Assembly (NCBI GenBank): GCA_020860745.1
Contig: JAJBTR010000045.1
Coordinates: 1 to 6,958 of the forward strand
Length of the DNA stretch: 6,958 nucleotides
Source: Lachnospiraceae bacterium
GTDB lineage: Bacteria; Bacillota; Clostridia; Lachnospirales; Lachnospiraceae
Direction of reading: 5' to 3'
In this document: in pieces, positions 1 to 5,631 of the stretch
Position numbering within the stretch: position 1 is the stretch's first letter
Layout of the letters: every line of letters begins with the position of its first letter
Program-made: the position numbers and the translations under genes
Notes under the pieces: model-generated
Database searches by the model: none
What the model saw: only the letters and a program-made list of their open reading frames with translations
What the model was told of the DNA's origin: nothing

Positions 1-35
1 TCAGACAGCGCCTGAATCAATTCCTCTCTGACCAT
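1..35 (-). CDS. 5' end of an unidentified gene running off the left edge
   Basis: An ATG at 35 opens a frame that stays open to the window edge and encodes MVREELIQALS. Only 11 codons are visible, so no function can be given. The start is supported by a strong ribosome binding site, GAGAGGAG at 43-50, seven bases before the ATG. A near-consensus promoter at 304-332 points towards it and would give a leader of about 260 nt. It is on the same strand as nrdDG but is probably a separate unit, because a hairpin (426-452) and this promoter lie between them. Confidence 0.5.
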   Translation of the reverse strand, partial: MVREELIQALS

Positions 36-303
36 TTCAGAGCTCCTCTCTGCATACGTTCGAAAGGGAGAATCTCAGGGAACACAGTTTGCCGCATGCT
101 CCATCGCATTAAGAACTTTTTCCACACGCAAAGATGCATATCGAGATTCCCGGATTTCTCATCGTATTGCCAGTAAAATGAAACACAAATTAAAACGGTG
201 GTTCGTATGGAAGTTAATGCAGAAAATAAGACTTTCAGAAAATAGAAAGACTGTATAAAAACTACTGCAATAAATCATTTAAAAGAAATATACTGCTAAA
301 AGA

Positions 304-332
304 ATTATACTGTCTTTGCTCAGATTTGTAAA
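304..332 (-). promoter_or_regulatory. Near-consensus sigma-A promoter facing the left-edge gene
   Basis: Read on the minus strand, TTTACA (327-332) is followed after exactly 17 bp by TATAAT (304-309). That is five of six and six of six matches to the -35 and -10 consensus, in an AT-rich stretch. Transcription would begin near 297 and run left to the gene starting at 35. Confidence 0.65.
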
Positions 333-425
333 GTATTAATTCAGATTATTAAGATATTATCAAGGCATCCCTGCAGATATTTCAATAGAAGAAACGGTAA
401 GAAAGCATGGATTCAGATAGCGTGA

Positions 426-452
426 CGCTAAACATCCGGGGGATGTTTAGCG
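426..452 (-). terminator. 12-bp perfect hairpin after nrdG, possible terminator or 3' stabiliser
   Basis: The arms CGCTAAACATCC (426-437) and GGATGTTTAGCG (441-452) are perfectly complementary around a 3-base loop. It lies 45 bp past the nrdG stop. No T-tract follows on either strand, so it is not a textbook intrinsic terminator; it may be a weak or factor-assisted terminator or protect the 3' end of the mRNA. The left arm also overlaps a second small palindrome, TAGCG-TGA-CGCTA (418-430), which offers an alternative pairing. Confidence 0.5.
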
Positions 453-496
453 CCGACCGGAACAGAGTGTAGACCGGCGAGGCTTTCAGGATCTGT

Positions 497-1024
497 TCAT
501 TTCATCAACGGCGATAACACGACTTTGCCGGCGCGCCGCGTCTCATCCATAAGGATAATCCGCTGGTTTTCCGAACCACGAAAAGATAACATCAGATTCT
601 TCTGTTCCTCAATAAATGGGCCATCCACAAGGACGTCGATATATCCCAGTAACTCTTCCGTATACGCCGTATATTTTTTTCCGCCCTCCGCCAGGTCGGT
701 CTCCAGCAGATAACCGGTGAACGCCCATATGGTTTTTTCCGGATACATCTGCTTTACCTTACGGACAAAACGGATCAGCCCTTCCTGGTTTTCCGGCTCA
801 AATGGATCACCGCCAAGTAATGTCAGCCCTGATATATATGACGGTTTTAGCTGCTCCAATATCTGTTTTTCCGTCTCTTCCGTAAATTTTTCTCCATTAC
901 AAAAATCCCAGGTATCCGGCTGAAAACAGCCTTTGCAACGGTTCCTGCAGCCGGATACAAAGAGGCTGACCCGGACGCCGGGTCCGTTTTCCGTGCTGAA
1001 TGCTTTGATTCCAGAGTAGTACAT
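497..1024 (-). CDS. nrdG: Anaerobic ribonucleoside-triphosphate reductase activating protein (radical SAM)
   Basis: NrdG is the cytoplasmic activase of class III ribonucleotide reductase. It cleaves S-adenosylmethionine at a 4Fe-4S cluster and abstracts a hydrogen from NrdD to create the glycyl radical. With the start used here the protein has 175 residues, within the family's usual size. The cluster motif CX3CX2C is C26, C30 and C33 (GCRNRCKGC), and the SAM-contacting motif LGGDP is at about 70-74. The frame can be extended to a GTG at 1042, and an ATG at 1036 also exists, but neither has a ribosome binding site; the ATG at 1024 has GGAG (1031-1034) six bases upstream and begins at the conserved MYYSGIKAF region. 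It follows nrdD by about 90 bp, and the hairpin at 1047-1090 may lower its expression relative to nrdD. Confidence 0.95.
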   Translation of the reverse strand: MYYSGIKAFSTENGPGVRVSLFVSGCRNRCKGCFQPDTWDFCNGEKFTEETEKQILEQLKPSYISGLTLLGGDPFEPENQEGLIRFVRKVKQMYPEKTIWAFTGYLLETDLAEGGKKYTAYTEELLGYIDVLVDGPFIEEQKNLMLSFRGSENQRIILMDETRRAGKVVLSPLMK

Positions 1025-1046
1025 ATCATTCTCCATATTCACATTG

Positions 1047-1090
1047 AAAAGGTCACGGAACAGATATCCGGGTCTGCTCCATGACCTTTT
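1047..1090 (-). terminator. 17-bp hairpin between nrdD and nrdG, probable attenuator/partial terminator
   Basis: The arms are 1047-1063 and 1074-1090 with a 10-base loop. In the minus-strand RNA all 17 positions pair (15 Watson-Crick, two G-U); in the plus-strand RNA the same two positions are C-A mismatches. The 3' arm ends in UUUU followed by CAAUG, a short U-tract. It sits 24 bp after the nrdD stop and 22 bp before the preferred nrdG start. A leaky terminator or processing site that keeps the activase below the reductase is the simplest reading. Confidence 0.65.
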
Positions 1091-1114
1091 ATTTCATCAG
1101 TTATCACAGGTCTT

Positions 1115-3292
1115 CTACAGATGCAGCACTCTTTCCTTAATCTCCTGCGTCCGTCCCTGGTTCCAGAACTGGGTACCAATGTAGCCGCAGGTCCGCCGCG
1201 CCACATTCATTGTGTTCTGATCCCGGTTGCCGCAGCTCGGGCACTCCCAGAACAGCTTTCCGTCCTCCTCCTTAATCTGAATCTCACCGGTGTAACCGCA
1301 CCGCTGGCAGAAATCACTCTTGGTGTTCAGTTCCGCGTACATAATATTGTCATAAATATACTGCATCACAGCGATCACGGCGTCCAGGTTATTCTGCAGA
1401 TTCGGTACCTCGACATAGCTGATCGCGCCGCCGGGGGAGAGTGCCTGGAACTGTGCCTCAAATTTCAGCTTCTCAAAGGCATCAATCTCCTCTGTCACAT
1501 GGACATGATAGCTGTTGGTGATATAATTCTTATCCGTCACGTTGGGGATCACACCAAACCGCTTCTGCAGGCATTTCGCAAACTTATAGGTGGTGGACTC
1601 CAACGGCGTCCCGTAAAGGCTGAAGTCGATATTGTTCTCCGCTCTCCACTTCGCGCAGGCATCGTTCATGTGCTGCATCACCTCGAGGGCGAACGGCGTC
1701 GCCGTCGGATCGGTGTGAGACTTGCCCGTCATGTAGCGCACGCACTCACACAGTCCCGCATAACCAAGGGAAATGGTAGAATAGCCGCCGTAAAGCAGCT
1801 TGTCGATGGTCTCGTCTTTTTTCAGACGGGCCAGTGCCCCGTGCTGCCACAGAATCGGCGCCACGTCAGAAGGCGTACCTTTCAGGCGGTTATGCCGACA
1901 CATCAGCGCACGATAACAAAGATCCAGCCGCTCATCAAAAATCTGCCAGAACAGATCCATCTTTCCGCCGGAGGAGCAGGCAATGTCCACCAGATTCAGC
2001 GTCACCACGCCCTGGTTGAAACGGCCGTAATACTTCGGTTTTCCGGTCTCGGGATCCACATAGGGTGTCAGGAAAGAACGGCAGCCCATGCAGGTATAGC
2101 AGTGACCTTCCCCATTCTTGTCGACTTTATTCTGAATCATCACTTTCTCAGAGATATAATCCGGAACCATGCGCTTCGCGGTGCATTTTGCCGCAAGCTG
2201 CGTCAGATACCAGTAGGGAGTACCCTCGCGGATATTGTCCTCCTCCAGCACATAAATCAGCTTCGGAAACGCGGGAGTGATGTACACGCCTTTCTCATTC
2301 TTGATGCCCTGGATCCGCTGTTTTAACACTTCCTCCGTCACCATGGCCAGATCGTCCCGCAGCTGTCCTTCCGGCACTTCGTCCAGATACATAAAAATAG
2401 TGATAAACGGCGCCTGCCCGTTGGTCGTCATCAGTGTGATCACCTGATACTGGATCATTTGCACGCCCTGCTTAACCTCCTTGCGGACACGCATCTCAGC
2501 GACGCGGTTGATGGTCTCATCGTCCGCCTCAATCCCGTTCTGTTCAAACTCATAGGCAACCTCTTTGCGGTACTTTTCCCTGCTGACCTGGACAAAGGGA
2601 ACCAAATGTGCCAGGGAGATACTCTGCCCGCCATACTGGGAGCTGGCAATCTGCGCTACGGCCTGAGTCGCCACGTTGCAGGCCGTGGAAAAACTCTTCG
2701 GCTTTTCAATCATGGTCTCGCTGATGACCGTACCGTTCTGCAACATATCCTCCAGATTTACCAGGCAGCAGTTGTGCATGTGCTGCGCGAAATAATCCGA
2801 ATCGTGGAAATGAATCAGACCCGCCTCATGAGCCTCCACGATGTCCTGGGGAAGCAGGAAACGCTTCGTGATATCCTTGCTCACCTCGCCGGCCATGTAA
2901 TCGCGCTGCACACTGTTGACCGCCGGGTTTTTGTTGGAATTCTCCTGCTTGACTTCCTCGTTGTCAAATTCCAGAAGGCTTAAAATCTGCTCGTCAGTGG
3001 AGTTGGCCTTGCGGACCAGTGCCCGCTTATACCGGTAAGTGATATAGTTGCGGGCAACCGAGAACGCCCTCTGGTTCATAATCTGGTTCTCCACAAAATC
3101 CTGGATCTCCTCCACGGAGAGCGCCCGGTTCATCCCCTCACAGATGGTGCGCATATTCGCCGAAATCACGGCAATCTGCTCCGGCGTCATCCGCTCCATA
3201 TCGGAAACGCTCTCATTGGCCTTTACCACAGCCGCTGTGATTTTGTCCAGATCAAAGGGGACTTCTACCCCGCTTCTCTTGATAATCTTCAT
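1115..3292 (-). CDS. nrdD: Anaerobic (class III) ribonucleoside-triphosphate reductase
   Basis: NrdD reduces ribonucleoside triphosphates to deoxyribonucleotides without oxygen, using a glycyl radical; the classical enzymes take electrons from formate. The 725-residue reading begins MKIIKRSG. An ATP-cone regulatory domain covers about 1-95. The barrel core has the radical-relay cysteine in HNCC (C175/C176) and the MGCRSF cysteine C404. A zinc site, C662/C665 with C684/C687, precedes the glycyl-radical loop RTCGYIG, with G703 as the expected radical residue. Length and order match the family and nothing is missing. The frame stays open to an ATG at 3442, but that start would overlap the promoter; the ATG at 3292 has AGGGAG (3300-3305) seven bases upstream and opens the conserved ATP cone. 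Probably co-transcribed with nrdG and controlled by NrdR. Confidence 0.97.
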   Translation of the reverse strand: MKIIKRSGVEVPFDLDKITAAVVKANESVSDMERMTPEQIAVISANMRTICEGMNRALSVEEIQDFVENQIMNQRAFSVARNYITYRYKRALVRKANSTDEQILSLLEFDNEEVKQENSNKNPAVNSVQRDYMAGEVSKDITKRFLLPQDIVEAHEAGLIHFHDSDYFAQHMHNCCLVNLEDMLQNGTVISETMIEKPKSFSTACNVATQAVAQIASSQYGGQSISLAHLVPFVQVSREKYRKEVAYEFEQNGIEADDETINRVAEMRVRKEVKQGVQMIQYQVITLMTTNGQAPFITIFMYLDEVPEGQLRDDLAMVTEEVLKQRIQGIKNEKGVYITPAFPKLIYVLEEDNIREGTPYWYLTQLAAKCTAKRMVPDYISEKVMIQNKVDKNGEGHCYTCMGCRSFLTPYVDPETGKPKYYGRFNQGVVTLNLVDIACSSGGKMDLFWQIFDERLDLCYRALMCRHNRLKGTPSDVAPILWQHGALARLKKDETIDKLLYGGYSTISLGYAGLCECVRYMTGKSHTDPTATPFALEVMQHMNDACAKWRAENNIDFSLYGTPLESTTYKFAKCLQKRFGVIPNVTDKNYITNSYHVHVTEEIDAFEKLKFEAQFQALSPGGAISYVEVPNLQNNLDAVIAVMQYIYDNIMYAELNTKSDFCQRCGYTGEIQIKEEDGKLFWECPSCGNRDQNTMNVARRTCGYIGTQFWNQGRTQEIKERVLHL

Positions 3293-3332
3293 ATGACTTC
3301 TCCCTTCTGGTGATGGCACTTCTTTAGAAATA

Positions 3333-3353
3333 AAGTGTCGCCCTGCGACACTT
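3333..3353 (-). promoter_or_regulatory. Perfect 9-bp hairpin in the nrdD leader, terminator-like
   Basis: AAGTGTCGC (3333-3341) and GCGACACTT (3345-3353) pair perfectly around a triloop. In the nrdD leader RNA the stem is followed by UUAUUUCU, a loose U-rich run resembling an intrinsic terminator 40 nt before the start codon. A second imperfect stem, 3361-3368 with 3388-3394 (one bulge), lies upstream. Either a transcription attenuator or part of a dispersed intergenic repeat is possible; the sequence alone does not decide. Confidence 0.5.
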
Positions 3354-3413
3354 CGCGCGAGCGGTTGCATCGCAAAATTTCCTTTCCGCAACGCATGCGG
3401 CATTGTGAGATTC

Positions 3414-3442
3414 ATTCTACTATATCTTGTGGTTGAATTCAA
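3414..3442 (-). promoter_or_regulatory. nrdD promoter
   Basis: On the minus strand TTGAAT (3437-3442) and TAGAAT (3414-3419) are 17 bp apart, matching the -35 and -10 consensus at four and five of six positions. The start point would be near 3407, giving a leader of about 115 nt. NrdR-like box 3417-3432 fills the spacer and touches the -10, ideal for repression. Confidence 0.7.
3417..3432 (-). promoter_or_regulatory. NrdR box, promoter-proximal
   Basis: The minus-strand sequence CCACAAGATATAGTAG matches about 12 of 16 positions of the recalled NrdR consensus acaCwAtATaTwGtgt. NrdR is the zinc-finger/ATP-cone repressor of ribonucleotide reductase genes and binds tandem boxes. This one lies within the nrdD promoter; its partner is 32 bp away. 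Confidence 0.65.
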
Positions 3443-3448
3443 GAAAAA

Positions 3449-3464
3449 ATTCTATATCTGGTGT
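3449..3464 (-). promoter_or_regulatory. NrdR box, promoter-distal
   Basis: The minus-strand sequence ACACCAGATATAGAAT matches about 13 of 16 positions of the NrdR consensus and shares the core AGATATAG with the other box. The gap between the boxes is 16 bp, so their centres are 32 bp apart, about three helical turns, which is the spacing known for NrdR operators. Confidence 0.7.
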
Positions 3465-3482
3465 TTTTTGGTAAAATTGCAT

Positions 3483-3523
3483 AAGGAAAGCCGGTGACCT
3501 CATCTGTGTCGCCGACTTTCCTT
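3483..3523 (-). terminator. Terminator after tRNA-Leu
   Basis: Arms 3483-3498 and 3508-3523 form a 16-position stem with one mismatch and one G-U pair around a 9-base loop. It starts 20 bp past the tRNA 3' end. In the minus-strand RNA the stem ends CUUUCCUU and is followed by AUGCAAUUUU, a loose U-rich tail. It also separates the tRNA unit from the nrdD promoter. It could work in both directions, since the plus-strand copy ends in TTCCTTTTC. Confidence 0.6.
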
Positions 3524-3542
3524 TTCTTCGCAATTTTCCAAA

Positions 3543-3622
3543 TGCGGATAACAGGACTCGAACCTGCACGGTCTCCCACTGGTACCTAAAACCAGCGCGT
3601 CTGCCAATTCCGCCATATCCGC
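3543..3622 (-). tRNA. tRNA-Leu, anticodon UAG
   Basis: The cloverleaf is complete: acceptor GCGGATA/TATCCGC, a D arm of the class II GCGGAATTGG type, anticodon stem CTGGT/ACCAG with loop TTTAGGT (anticodon TAG, plus-strand bases 3586-3588), a variable arm, T arm GCAGG/CCTGT with loop TTCGAGT, and discriminator A at 3543. It should decode CUA and, by wobble, other CUN leucine codons. CCA is not encoded and must be added by nucleotidyltransferase. It has its own promoter (3688-3716) and terminator (3483-3523). Confidence 0.96.
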
Positions 3623-3687
3623 ATATGATAAAGCAGCTATCATTTCATGCTTTGCCTTTCCGCAACCGCAAAACCGTATGCTGTTAC

Positions 3688-3716
3688 AGTATAGCGAAAA
3701 TCCGCTCCGATTTCAA
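3688..3716 (-). promoter_or_regulatory. tRNA-Leu promoter
   Basis: On the minus strand TTGAAA (3711-3716) and TATACT (3688-3693) are separated by exactly 17 bp, a strong sigma-A match. The start would be near 3681, about 60 nt before the mature tRNA 5' end, leaving a leader for RNase P to remove. Confidence 0.75.
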
Positions 3717-3746
3717 CTGATTTTTTAACAAACCGGAAATAAACGC

Positions 3747-3917
3747 TTACCCCGCCACCCTGCAGGGCAGGCCGGTCTGTTCCTCCATTTCGCGGCAGAC
3801 CGCATCCATCTGCGTATACTTCGCCGCAGGTTTCAGCTGCACAGACCGGAAAGACGGCAGATAGGAAGGCATTTTGCGCAACTCATCTGTAATAATCAAA
3901 TCTTTTCCCATCTGCAT
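3747..3917 (-). CDS. Small hypothetical protein, 56 residues
   Basis: The frame starts at an ATG at 3917 and ends in TAA. It begins MQMGKDLIITDELRKM and ends EEQTGLPCRVAG. AGAGGA (3925-3930) lies seven bases before the ATG, a good ribosome binding site, and an AT-rich tract precedes it. Third-position and codon choice look like the neighbouring genes. It is soluble-looking, without membrane segment or signal peptide, with two cysteines (C41 and C52). I do not recognise it; it could be a real small protein or the surviving end of a longer gene. Confidence 0.6.
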   Translation of the reverse strand: MQMGKDLIITDELRKMPSYLPSFRSVQLKPAAKYTQMDAVCREMEEQTGLPCRVAG

Positions 3918-4115
3918 AGTTTTGTCCTCTGTTTTCTCTGTTTTATGTAAGAATTCTTTTGTTTTTTTATTTTACAATTCCAACCACCGTCTTTTCCCGG
4001 CTCAAACAGTTCAACTAACCGAATTATGACACACCCCAAATGGATCCGCTACATATAAACCCTCATAGGCTCATCCGGATTACCGCCCCGGTATTTGAAC
4101 CCATTTTTCATACTC

Positions 4116-5369
4116 TTAACCCAGTATTTCCCTGCAGAATATCCTGCAAAAATCACTTACCTCGCCGCCTCTGACCGTGTCTCCCGATTTATTCAGCAGG
4201 TTCATCAATGACCACAGCCAGTAAAGGCAGCTGTAATGTATCATATACTTTTCATCATATTCCCGGCCTGTCGCAATGTTTTCCTTTTCCGCCTTGTCTT
4301 TCAGCTTTTCAAACGCTGCACAAAGATATGCCATTTTCCGCTTTTGCACTGTTTTCTCATCCTCCCGTGCCCAGACGGGAACCGCCCTGTGCTTCAACGC
4401 CAGATAGACAGACCGGTCAATTTCAATGCTTTCCGTATCAAAATAATCCTCCAGGTATATCTGTCCCTCCTGTCTGATTGTCCCGGTCTGGGGGTAATCT
4501 TTCAGCCATTTTTTCTGCTCTTCCACAGTCTCCATCCCGGCTCTCAGCATTTCCTGTTCCCTGCGCATACAGCACTGTTTATACTTTCTCCCGCTCCCGC
4601 AGGGACAGGGATCATTTCTCCCGATTTTTACAGCTTTGACTGCCTGTCTGCTTTTTTGCTCCTCACGCATTATCGCACGGTACAATTCATCCATGCGTTC
4701 CGACTTATCCTCCGAATCATCATTCTCATCCGCAAAAAGCGCCCAGCTTTTTAATGACATTACATCGATGGATTTCCGGCAGAACTCCTCTTTTCTCTCA
4801 TAAGAAAACATATCATCAATATAACTGTCATAGCTTCCGGCTACTCCCAACTCCACATAACCCAACTCAAAAAGCTGCCATAATTCGGAACGCATACCCC
4901 AGAAATGCAGATCACATATTGTCTGCGCAATAACAGTTGAAAAATAATCCTGTTCCAGACCATTCTCTATTATCCGGCGGAGAAATTCTTCAAAATGCTT
5001 CCTTTCCACCCGCCCATCCAGGTAAAGCTGCGCTTCCACGTCCAGCATGGCGGCTCTGGCATACTCGTCTCCGGGATGATTTAGAATATGTGTCTCAAGA
5101 TTTGCAAAATCCCCGTCAAATGTAAGGTACAGCACATCATTTAATCCGCTTGTTACCGTATCTCCGATCAGATAATCAAGCGTATCCTGATCCAGCGAAG
5201 CCAGATCCAGCAGAACAGGGAATGCTTCCTCATACTGAAACTGTCCCAACAGAAACATGGCATAAAAATGCAGCTGATACTCTTCATCCAGATCCTGTTT
5301 CTCCTGCAATGCCTTTTCCACCGCCTCTATAAGGCAGGGAACTGCCTCCTCCTGATTCTCAATAATCAC
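4116..5369 (-). CDS. DUF1186/SEC-C motif protein, N-terminus displaced by a frameshift
   Basis: A 417-residue frame with an N-terminal DUF1186-like helical region (about 1-240), a SEC-C zinc motif (C255, C257, C266, C267 in CPCGSGRKYKQCC) and a C-terminal helical region rich in aromatic residues. SEC-C motifs resemble the metal-binding tail of SecA and occur in many proteins of unknown role, so no function is claimed. The start given is a GTG with no ribosome binding site and is probably not real. The conserved beginning continues upstream in another frame (5359-5448): reading across the A6 run at 5391-5396 minus one A joins ITYRSEK to FPEEAFHVIIENQEE and gives 443 residues. So this is either a recently broken gene or a sequencing slip. 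It stands alone, with its own promoter. Confidence 0.85.
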   Translation of the reverse strand: MIIENQEEAVPCLIEAVEKALQEKQDLDEEYQLHFYAMFLLGQFQYEEAFPVLLDLASLDQDTLDYLIGDTVTSGLNDVLYLTFDGDFANLETHILNHPGDEYARAAMLDVEAQLYLDGRVERKHFEEFLRRIIENGLEQDYFSTVIAQTICDLHFWGMRSELWQLFELGYVELGVAGSYDSYIDDMFSYERKEEFCRKSIDVMSLKSWALFADENDDSEDKSERMDELYRAIMREEQKSRQAVKAVKIGRNDPCPCGSGRKYKQCCMRREQEMLRAGMETVEEQKKWLKDYPQTGTIRQEGQIYLEDYFDTESIEIDRSVYLALKHRAVPVWAREDEKTVQKRKMAYLCAAFEKLKDKAEKENIATGREYDEKYMIHYSCLYWLWSLMNLLNKSGDTVRGGEVSDFCRIFCREILG

Positions 5370-5448
5370 ATGAAACGCTTCTTCCGGAAATTTTTTCCGA
5401 ACGGTACGTGATATCTCTGATTGCCTGTAATATAATTTCTGATGCCAT
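5359..5448 (-). pseudogene. Out-of-frame 5' end of the DUF1186/SEC-C gene
   Basis: The ATG at 5448 opens MASEIILQAIRDITYRSEK, which has the look of a DUF1186 N-terminus, then goes out of register at the A6 run (5391-5396) and stops at TGA (5359-5361). An in-frame TGA lies just upstream of the ATG, so the start is bounded. The AGGAGGAG of this leader is ten bases away, somewhat long; a competing ATG at 5455 has ideal spacing but a frame that makes no family sense. Removing one A restores the frame into the downstream gene. Confidence 0.7.
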
Positions 5449-5487
5449 AGCTCATCTGCTCCTCCTGTGTTCTCAGCTCATGATAGT

Positions 5488-5496
5488 ATTGTACCA
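5488..5496 (-). promoter_or_regulatory. Extended -10 promoter of the SEC-C gene
   Basis: The minus-strand sequence TGGTACAAT is an extended -10 element (TGn plus TACAAT, five of six). The hexamer 17 bp upstream, TAGTGT, is a poor -35, as often seen with extended -10 promoters. It lies 40 bp before the ATG at 5448. Confidence 0.45.
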
Positions 5497-5561
5497 CGGA
5501 ACACGGCCAGACACTACCCACTTATTTTAAAACCATACCCTTTTTTCATTTTACACCACAG

Positions 5562-5606
5562 AAAAACAGAGACTTCCACACCAAATACAGGCTGTGTATG
5601 TCTCTG
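5562..5606 (-). terminator. Intrinsic terminator after dapL
   Basis: CAGAGAC (5567-5573) and GTCTCTG (5600-5606) form the base of a stem that G-U pairs can extend by one to two positions; the minus-strand RNA then runs UUUUU (5562-5566). The long loop can form a smaller hairpin (ATACA/TGTAT). It begins 26 bp past the dapL stop. Confidence 0.7.
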
Positions 5607-5631
5607 CCTCCAAAAAAGATTCTGTTAAATC

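Larger units (their letters stand above)
36..496. other. 461-bp intergenic region between nrdG and the left-edge gene
   Basis: From right to left it holds a 12-bp hairpin (426-452), an AT-rich block (about 230-360) with a strong minus-strand promoter (304-332), and a presumed 260-nt leader. Two overlapping open frames cross the leader: 80 codons on plus (16-258, no ATG before codon 55) and about 70 on minus. Neither has a ribosome binding site at a plausible start and neither peptide is recognisable, so I do not call them genes. Short complementary segments such as GAATCTC/GAGATTC (142-148 and 70-76) suggest the leader RNA could fold. It resembles no riboswitch or T-box I know, and the T-box signature is absent. 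Confidence 0.5.
3623..4115. other. Region between tRNA-Leu and the SEC-C gene
   Basis: This 493-bp stretch contains the tRNA promoter (3688-3716), a 6-bp palindrome ATGATA/TATCAT (3625-3643) in the tRNA precursor leader, a 56-residue small ORF (3747-3917) and an AT-rich block (about 3935-3985) in front of it that holds the palindrome AAGAATTCTT. Immediately after the SEC-C stop a 20-codon frame (4049-4111, MKNGFKYRGGNPDEPMRVYM) lacks a ribosome binding site; past its TAG the same frame stays open to about 3899. This could be a decayed gene remnant. I see no clear terminator for the SEC-C gene. Confidence 0.5.

Noticed and set aside
1121..2326. 401-codon open frame on the plus strand
   Set aside because: It lies wholly antisense to nrdD, whose glycyl-radical enzyme motifs are intact. 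The translation is low in recognisable features and reflects codon bias of the other strand.
3293..3442. N-terminal extension of NrdD from the ATG at 3442
   Set aside because: It would overlap the -35 element and one NrdR box, and it has no family counterpart; the ATG at 3292 has a good ribosome binding site and begins the ATP cone.
3543..3622. tRNA-Leu as an integration site for a mobile element
   Set aside because: I see no direct repeat of the tRNA 3' end, no integrase and no change in gene type on either side.
3381..3666. 12-bp direct repeat CCTTTCCGCAAC (3381-3392 and 3655-3666) in two leaders
   Set aside because: A 12-base match is expected about once by chance in a window this size, and the flanks do not match.
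5385..5400. Programmed ribosomal frameshift in the SEC-C gene
   Set aside because: The required shift is +1 (or -2) and the zero-frame codons GAA AAA ATT do not form a -1 slippery heptamer; no stop codon or stimulatory structure sits at the site. A6 is also short for transcriptional slippage.
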